A stretch of 10,632 nt of DNA from assembly GCA_009843585.1 (NCBI GenBank), contig VYDC01000163.1, positions 1 through 10,632 on the forward strand, written 5' to 3'. Shown here piece by piece: positions 6,334 to 10,632 of this stretch; positions within the stretch are counted from its first letter, which is position 1, and every line of letters begins with the position of its first letter. The stretch is from Chloroflexota bacterium. GTDB taxonomy: Bacteria; Chloroflexota; Dehalococcoidia; UBA2979. The notes below the pieces were generated by a model. The model was not told the DNA's origin. It searched no databases and saw only the letters and a list, made by a program, of their open reading frames with translations. The position numbers and the translations under genes are program-made.

Positions 6334-7199
6334 TCACCGACATGCAGGTGCACCTCTGGGAGGGGGACCGCCCGGACCGGCCGTGGCGCCGGGACCGCAC
6401 GCCGAGCCTCCCCGAGCCGTTCGGGCCGGGGCGGATGCTGCCGCTGATGAATGAGGCGGGCGTCGACCGCGTCGTGATCGTCCCGCCGGCGATCATGGGC
6501 TCAGGGAACGACTTCGCGCTGGAGTGCGCCCGGAGCCGGCCCCGGCGGTTCGCGGTGATGGGGCTCCTCGACGCCGGCGCGCCCGACATCGAGCGGCAGG
6601 TCGCGCGCTGGCGCGAGCAGCCCGGGATGGTGGGCGTGCGCGTCCACTTCCGCGACACGGAGCAGGACGCCTGGCCGGATGAGCGGCTCGACCCGTTCTG
6701 GGCGGCCGCCGAGCGTCACCGCCTCCCGGTCGCGGGCTTCTTCCCCGGCCGCCTGCAGATGGCGGAGCGCGCGCTGGCCCGGCATCCCGGCCTCCGGCTC
6801 ATCGTCGACCACCTGGGTCTCCCGCGCATCCACGCGGGCGTCGACGAGGAGCAGTTCCGGATCGCGCTCTCGCTCTCGCGGTTCCCGCACGTCTCAGTCA
6901 AGCTCTCGACGCTCGCCTCGCGCTCCCGCGAGGGGCCTCCCTTCTCAGACGTGCACCCGCTGATCCGGCGGCTCCTCGGCGAGTACGGTCCGACGCGCCT
7001 CCTGTGGGCCAGCGATCACACGCAGCAGCTCGCCCGGAGCCGCGCCCGCTACCCGGAGGAGCTGGAGCTCGTGCGCGCGGCGCTCGCCGATCTCCCGGCG
7101 CACGAGCTCGCGCTCGTGCTCGGCGGGAACGCGGCGGAGTACCTCGGCTGGCCCGAGGGGGCTCCCTCCACCGAGCCCCCGGCGAGCGGCCTCCAGTAG
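6330..7199 (+). CDS. Amidohydrolase of the PF04909 (amidohydrolase-2/ACMSD-like) type
   Basis: A 289-residue soluble TIM-barrel protein, the usual size for this family of metal-dependent hydrolases and decarboxylases (relatives act on lactones, dicarboxylates and carboxylated aromatics). The barrel markers run in order: DMQVHLW (4-10), VGVRVHF (101-107), LIVDHLGLP (157-165), VSVKLST (188-194), LLWASDH (224-230) and the closing LGGNAAEYLGW (264-274). The first metal-ligand motif is QxH, not HxH (Gln6, His8), a variation also known in relatives with DTQVHVW-like starts. H161 and D229 occupy positions of the general base/ligand His and the final Asp. The GTG start overlaps the MFS stop by 4 bp and has only a weak ribosome binding site, so coupled translation is likely. 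The neighbour suggests that the imported compound, or a product of it, is the substrate. Confidence 0.85.
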   Translation: MITDMQVHLWEGDRPDRPWRRDRTPSLPEPFGPGRMLPLMNEAGVDRVVIVPPAIMGSGNDFALECARSRPRRFAVMGLLDAGAPDIERQVARWREQPGMVGVRVHFRDTEQDAWPDERLDPFWAAAERHRLPVAGFFPGRLQMAERALARHPGLRLIVDHLGLPRIHAGVDEEQFRIALSLSRFPHVSVKLSTLASRSREGPPFSDVHPLIRRLLGEYGPTRLLWASDHTQQLARSRARYPEELELVRAALADLPAHELALVLGGNAAEYLGWPEGAPSTEPPASGLQ

Positions 7200-7203
7200 C
7201 GCC

Positions 7204-8154
7204 GTGAGCGGCGCCGGTTCCGACCTCGATCCGCGGGCCCTCTACCGGGCCGAGGTCGGCGGCATCGAGACCCGCTACTACGCGGCCGGGGATGCGGCGC
7301 AGCCCCGGCTCGTGCTCGTGCACGGCGGCCAGTACGGCTCCTACTACTCCCTCGACTCGTGGGACACGGTGCTTCGGCCGCTCCAGCAGCGCTTCCGCCT
7401 CTTCGCGCCCGACCGGCCGGGGCAGGGTCACTCGGCGGCGCCTGGGGCGCCTGGCGGATACCGCTGGGAGGCGGGCGAGCGCCACATCGAGCGCTTCCTG
7501 GAGGAGGTCGTCCGGGGGCCCGCCCACCTCGTGGGTCACTCGCGCGGCGCGCTGCTGGTCTGCCGGCTGGCGCTCCGGCGCCCGGATCTCGCGATGACGC
7601 TCGTCCTCGTCGACGCCGGATCGCTCGCGCCGGAGGATCCGGCGTACCCGCGGTCGGAGCGCTTCTACGAGCGCCTCCCCGCTCCGCCGCCCGGCGAGGC
7701 GGGAGCGGCGGCGGTCCGGATCGAGCCGGAGGCGCAGTCGCTGTCTCAGGCGCACCTGAGCGACGACTTCGTGGGACGCCTCGTCGCGATCGCCCGGCGG
7801 CCGGAGGTTCTCCGCGCACGCCGGGAGATGGCGGAGCGGGGGTCATCGCTCTTCCAGCCGGGCCTGGAGCGAGCGCGCGCCGAGGCGCTTCAGGCGATCG
7901 GGGAGCGGGGCCTGCCGGTGCCGACCCTGATCCTCTGGGGCGCGCAGGATCCCTCGACGCCGGCGCTCGCCGGCGAGCGGCTGTGGGACCTCGTCCGGCG
8001 CCGCACCGAGCTCTCGGAGCTGCGGTTCATCGAGGGCGCGGGGCACTACTGCTTCCGCGAGCAGCCGGCCGCGTTCGTTAGCGAGGTGGTCGACTTCCTG
8101 GGGTCCGCTCGTGACGGAGCCGGCGGTCACGGTACGCTGCGCGGGTCCGGATGA
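7204..8154 (+). CDS. Alpha/beta hydrolase with complete catalytic triad
   Basis: A 316-residue cytosolic enzyme of the alpha/beta hydrolase fold. The oxyanion strand is LVLVHGGQYGSYYS (36-49), APDRPGQGHS (68-77) follows, the nucleophile elbow is GHSRG with S113, the acid is D249 in WGAQDPSTP, and the histidine is H281 in EGAGHYCF. A cap region lies between about 140 and 230. The layout matches esterases, haloalkane dehalogenases and the MhpC/BphD-type C-C hydrolases that cut ring-fission products; the sequence does not decide between them. The GTG lies 4 nt after the TAG of the amidohydrolase and has no good Shine-Dalgarno, so it probably depends on coupled translation. The last 15 or so residues are a Gly/Ser-rich tail beyond the fold. 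Its TGA overlaps an ATG at 8151 (ATGA). Confidence 0.87.
   Translation: MSGAGSDLDPRALYRAEVGGIETRYYAAGDAAQPRLVLVHGGQYGSYYSLDSWDTVLRPLQQRFRLFAPDRPGQGHSAAPGAPGGYRWEAGERHIERFLEEVVRGPAHLVGHSRGALLVCRLALRRPDLAMTLVLVDAGSLAPEDPAYPRSERFYERLPAPPPGEAGAAAVRIEPEAQSLSQAHLSDDFVGRLVAIARRPEVLRARREMAERGSSLFQPGLERARAEALQAIGERGLPVPTLILWGAQDPSTPALAGERLWDLVRRRTELSELRFIEGAGHYCFREQPAAFVSEVVDFLGSARDGAGGHGTLRGSG
8111..8138 (+). promoter_or_regulatory. Candidate promoter for the cyclophilin gene
   Basis: GTGACG (8111-8116), 16 nt, then TACGCT (8133-8138): the only candidate here with a fair match at both hexamers. It lies in the end of the alpha/beta hydrolase gene and would give the cyclophilin its own transcript, either with a leader of about 85 nt to the GTG at 8232 or almost leaderless to the ATG at 8151. 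Confidence 0.38.
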
Positions 8155-8231
8155 GCGGGGCGGGCGCGGTCGCCGCGCCGGCACGCGCGTCCGGCGAGAG
8201 ACGTGCGGCCGTTCGGGGGGAAGGGGACGAC

Positions 8232-8828
8232 GTGAGCGGAAGCGAGAGACGAAGCGGGATCGCCGAGATCGATGACTTCATCGCGAGCCAGGAGATCGAC
8301 ACCGACGCCGCCGGCTGGCGCATGGGGCTGCCACGGCCGCCCCAGGGCCGCTTCGAGCGTGGGCGGCGCTACCTGTGGGATCTGGAGACGACCGTCGGTC
8401 CCATCACGGTGCGCTTCCTGCCGGAGGTCGCGCCGATGCACGTCTCGAGCACGATCTACCTCACGACGCTCGGCTTCTACGACGGGCTCGCCTTCCACCG
8501 GGTCATCGACGGCTTCATGGCGCAGGGGGGGTGCCCGGCCGGCACGGGGACGCGCGGTCCGGGGTACCAGTACGACGGCGAGTTCGACCGCAAGGTGAAG
8601 CACGACCGGCCGGGGCTGCTGTCGATGGCGAACGCGGGACCGGGCACCGACGGGAGCCAGTTCTTCCTGACGTTCGTGGAGACCGCCTGGCTCGACGGCA
8701 AGCACACCATCTTCGGGGCGGTCGAGGAGGGGATGGAGACCGTCCGCGAGCTGGAGAAGCGCGGGACGCGCAGCGGGCGGCCGACGGAGCCGCTGCAGAT
8801 CGACCGGGCGAGCGTTCGCATCGAGTAG
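8232..8828 (+). CDS. Cyclophilin-type peptidyl-prolyl cis-trans isomerase
   Basis: A 198-residue protein without signal peptide or membrane segment, so it probably assists protein folding in the cytosol by isomerising Xaa-Pro bonds. The cyclophilin domain runs from about residue 48 to 196. Active-site residues match human cyclophilin A: R90 in FHRVI, F95 and Q98 in FMAQGG, N134 in MANAGPGTDGSQFF with Q143 and F145, W153 and H158 in WLDGKHTIFG. W153 corresponds to the cyclosporin-contacting Trp, which many bacterial forms lack. About 45 residues precede the domain and are not recognised. I chose the GTG at 8232 because AAGGGG (8221-8226) lies 5 nt upstream. The in-frame ATG at 8151, overlapping the previous stop, would add 27 low-complexity residues. 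Confidence 0.9.
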   Translation: MSGSERRSGIAEIDDFIASQEIDTDAAGWRMGLPRPPQGRFERGRRYLWDLETTVGPITVRFLPEVAPMHVSSTIYLTTLGFYDGLAFHRVIDGFMAQGGCPAGTGTRGPGYQYDGEFDRKVKHDRPGLLSMANAGPGTDGSQFFLTFVETAWLDGKHTIFGAVEEGMETVRELEKRGTRSGRPTEPLQIDRASVRIE

Positions 8829-8841
8829 CGCGCTGAGGGCA

Positions 8842-8864
8842 GGCCGGGGCGCAGGCCCCGGGCC
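8842..8864 (+). terminator. Strong GC hairpin after the cyclophilin gene
   Basis: CCGGGGC (8844-8850), loop GCAG, then GCCCCGG (8855-8861) pair perfectly over 7 bp, and two more pairs form past a bulged G. It lies 13 nt after the stop. No T-run follows, so termination is plausible but unproved. The rest of the 92-bp gap contains no TA dinucleotide after the stop codon, hence no -10 candidate for the antiporter gene. Confidence 0.4.
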
Positions 8865-8920
8865 GCCCGGCGGCGGGAGCCGCGGAGCGGCGGCCGCGCG
8901 AGCGGGAACGGAGAGACCCG

Positions 8921-10564
8921 GTGGGAATCCACGATGCCCTCTTCTCGATAGGGCTTCTCATCATCGTGGCGAAGCTGCTGGAGGGGGTGTTCAAGCGGTT
9001 CGGGCTCAACTCGATCGTCGCCTACGCGACGACGGGGGTGCTCCTCGGACCGGCGACCGGCCTCGTGGAGCCCGACGCCGAGATGGAGATCGTCCTGAGC
9101 ATCGGGATCCTCGTCTTCTTCTTCCTCATAGGGCTGGACGAGCTCGACATCCGGGGATTCCTCTCGGCGATCCGGGGGCGCCTCTTCCTGGCGTCGCTCC
9201 TCTCCGTGGTGATCTCGCTCGTGGTCGCTCTCGCGGTCACCACCGACGCCGTCATCGACCTGCACCTGGATCTCAGCTTCGCGGAGGCGCTGGGCCTGGC
9301 CGGGGTCCTCTCGCTGTCGAGCCTCGGCGTCGTCGCCAAGGTCCTCATCGACGAGGGTCGTCTCCGGGAGCCCGTGGGCGTGCAGATCTTCACCGCGGTC
9401 ATCATCGCCGAGCTCATCGCGCTGTTCGTCGTCGGGTTCGCGATCAGCGAGCACTTCGCCACGGGAGACGGTCACGAACTCGACCTGGCCTCCGTCTCGT
9501 GGCTGGTGGGGCAGATCGTCGCCTTCTCCGTCGTGACCTGGTTCGTGTCGACCCTGGTCCTGCCCCGGATCATCTTCCTCCTGCACCGCGTCCTGCAGGT
9601 GCCGCAGCTCTCCTTCGGGCTGCTGCTGGGCGGCCTCTTCCTCGTCGTGGTGGGTGCCGAGCACGCCGGGCTGCACGGATCGCTCGGCGCGCTGCTCTTC
9701 GGCGCCGCGCTCGCGGCGCTGCCCTACCAGGTCCGCCGGGACATCATGCCCGGCATGCGGGGGACGGCCGAGGGCTTCTTCGTCCCCCTCTTCTTCGCGG
9801 CGGCCGGCCTGAACCTGAGCTTCGACTTCCTCGATCTGCCGCTCAAGACGGTGCTCGTGCTCACCCTCGTGCCGTTCGCCGGCAAGTTCGCGGCGACCCT
9901 GCTGAGCGCCTACGTGACCCGGCTCGAGGCACCCCTCGCCACCGCCGCGGGGCTCATGGCCAAGGGCGTTGCGGAGATCGCGCTCTTGCTCGTGCTCTTC
10001 CACAGCGGCGCCATCGAGGGGGGAGTCTTCTCGCTCCTGGTGCTCCTGATGTTCGCCTACATCCTGCTGACCCCCCTCGGCATCAGCGCGGCGCTGCGGC
10101 GGATCGAGCGCTCCGAGGTCGTCGCCCCGTCCGGCGAGCTGCCGCCGTCGCTCGGCCGCTTCGCGCTGGACGGGGTCCGGGTGCGGGACGTCCTGGACCG
10201 CTCGCGGATCCACCCGGATCAGTCGCTCACTGTGGCGAGCTTCGCGCAGAGCTGGCTGCTCCCCGACCACCACGACTACGTCGTCACGGCGGGCGGCCGT
10301 CTGGCGGGCATCGTCTCGCTGAGGATGCTCCGCTACCTCCCGCCGAGCGAGTGGGAGGACACCCGCCTCGAGAGGGTGCTGCGCTCGGACGTGCCGTCCG
10401 CCGGGGCCGACGACCCGGTGGAGGACGCCCTGCAGCAGATGACGGAGAGCTCGCTCACCATCCTCCCGGTCACCGACCGCGAGACGGGCGAGTTCATCGG
10501 CTCCATCTCCAGCCACGAGATCCTGGAGATGGTCCTGGCGGCGGTGCAGGGCCGCGGCCGCTGA
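8921..10564 (+). CDS. CPA2-type cation/proton antiporter with C-terminal CBS pair
   Basis: A 547-residue inner-membrane protein. Residues 1-392 form the antiporter core of roughly 11-13 hydrophobic helices, with family landmarks FFFLIGLDELDIRGF (66-80), SLSSLGVVAKVL (131-142), GALLFGAALAALP (256-268) and LMAKGVAEIALLLVLF (345-360). At the place of the unwound-helix ion site (FQD in Kef, DD or ND in others) it has Ala163-Glu164, with K348 and E352 in the later helix. Residues about 418-545 look like two CBS motifs, which often bind adenine nucleotides and would act as a regulatory domain in place of the RCK/TrkA-N domain of Kef proteins. It likely exchanges K+ or Na+ for H+; ion and direction are undetermined. 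The GTG is supported by GGAGAG at 8910-8915. No promoter is seen in the 92-bp gap, so it may be read from the cyclophilin promoter. Confidence 0.87.
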   Translation: MGIHDALFSIGLLIIVAKLLEGVFKRFGLNSIVAYATTGVLLGPATGLVEPDAEMEIVLSIGILVFFFLIGLDELDIRGFLSAIRGRLFLASLLSVVISLVVALAVTTDAVIDLHLDLSFAEALGLAGVLSLSSLGVVAKVLIDEGRLREPVGVQIFTAVIIAELIALFVVGFAISEHFATGDGHELDLASVSWLVGQIVAFSVVTWFVSTLVLPRIIFLLHRVLQVPQLSFGLLLGGLFLVVVGAEHAGLHGSLGALLFGAALAALPYQVRRDIMPGMRGTAEGFFVPLFFAAAGLNLSFDFLDLPLKTVLVLTLVPFAGKFAATLLSAYVTRLEAPLATAAGLMAKGVAEIALLLVLFHSGAIEGGVFSLLVLLMFAYILLTPLGISAALRRIERSEVVAPSGELPPSLGRFALDGVRVRDVLDRSRIHPDQSLTVASFAQSWLLPDHHDYVVTAGGRLAGIVSLRMLRYLPPSEWEDTRLERVLRSDVPSAGADDPVEDALQQMTESSLTILPVTDRETGEFIGSISSHEILEMVLAAVQGRGR

Positions 10565-10632
10565 GCGCTCGCGGTCGGCCCCGACGCAGGGGATCGCGCC
10601 CGGGCGGTGGGGGCGGCGCTGCGGCCCGGGCC
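10565..10632. other. Non-coding tail at the window edge
   Basis: Sixty-eight GC-rich bases after the antiporter stop. They hold the palindrome CGCCCGGGCG (10597-10606), and the 8-mer GCCCGGGC appears twice (10598-10605 and 10624-10631). These could be part of a terminator, but the window ends before this can be judged. Confidence 0.3.

Noticed and set aside
8477..10516. Open reading frame of 679 codons on the minus strand
   Set aside because: It lies fully antisense to the antiporter and cyclophilin genes, both of which have clear family motifs. Its translation is a low-complexity string of charged residues and Gly, as expected for a shadow frame in GC-rich DNA.
739..10632. Repeated CCCGGG/GCCCGGGC words in the gaps as a possible genome signal
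   Set aside because: The same words occur inside genes and are expected at this GC content; no regular spacing or orientation was seen.
1..10632. tRNA, rRNA, CRISPR, transposase, phage or toxin-antitoxin genes
   Set aside because: None could be supported on either strand; all sizeable stretches are accounted for by metabolic, transport or folding genes.

Overview
The window is very GC-rich bacterial DNA in which almost every base belongs to a protein gene. GTG starts are frequent: six of the nine starts I chose. Every intergenic gap is 120 bp or less. I see no rRNA, tRNA, insertion sequence, phage gene or CRISPR array. Together with upstream hexamers of the form TAnnnT, this fits a high-GC chromosome such as Chloroflexota (Dehalococcoidia-like) or Actinomycetota. 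The sequence alone does not let me choose between them.

Layout. Bases 1-697 hold the 3' part of a YceI-type lipid-binding protein, whose N-terminal side is a 12-bp tandem repeat coding for an Ala/Thr linker. It converges on a minus-strand metal-dependent cyclic-amidohydrolase (731-2233), which is transcribed divergently from a small split-barrel flavin/PNPOx-like protein (2344-2856). That gene meets, stop codon over stop codon, a minus-strand double-hotdog MaoC/FAS1-like dehydratase (2853-3956). The dehydratase is divergent from a crotonase-superfamily gene (4076-4897). From there to the end everything is on the plus strand: an MFS transporter (5002-6333), a PF04909-type amidohydrolase (6330-7199) overlapping it by 4 bp, an alpha/beta hydrolase (7204-8154) 4 bp further on, a cytosolic cyclophilin (8232-8828) and a CPA2-type cation/proton antiporter with a C-terminal CBS pair (8921-10564).

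How the genes may work together. The MFS-amidohydrolase-alpha/beta hydrolase trio is tightly packed and looks translationally coupled. It reads as uptake plus two hydrolytic or decarboxylating steps on a small organic molecule. The neighbouring crotonase and MaoC genes share a divergent promoter region and would act on CoA thioesters. The dihydroorotase-like enzyme would open a cyclic amide. A catabolic neighbourhood is a reasonable inference, but no substrate can be named. The cyclophilin and antiporter look like housekeeping functions.

Most worth checking: the crotonase lacks both glutamates used by enoyl-CoA hydratases; the MFS protein seems to have lost most of its last membrane helix; the antiporter has Ala-Glu where the family usually has an Asp pair or similar; and the dihydroorotase-like enzyme keeps all its metal ligands but lacks the substrate-binding Arg. 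I found no sign of a defence system, mobile element or other clearly undescribed multi-gene system.
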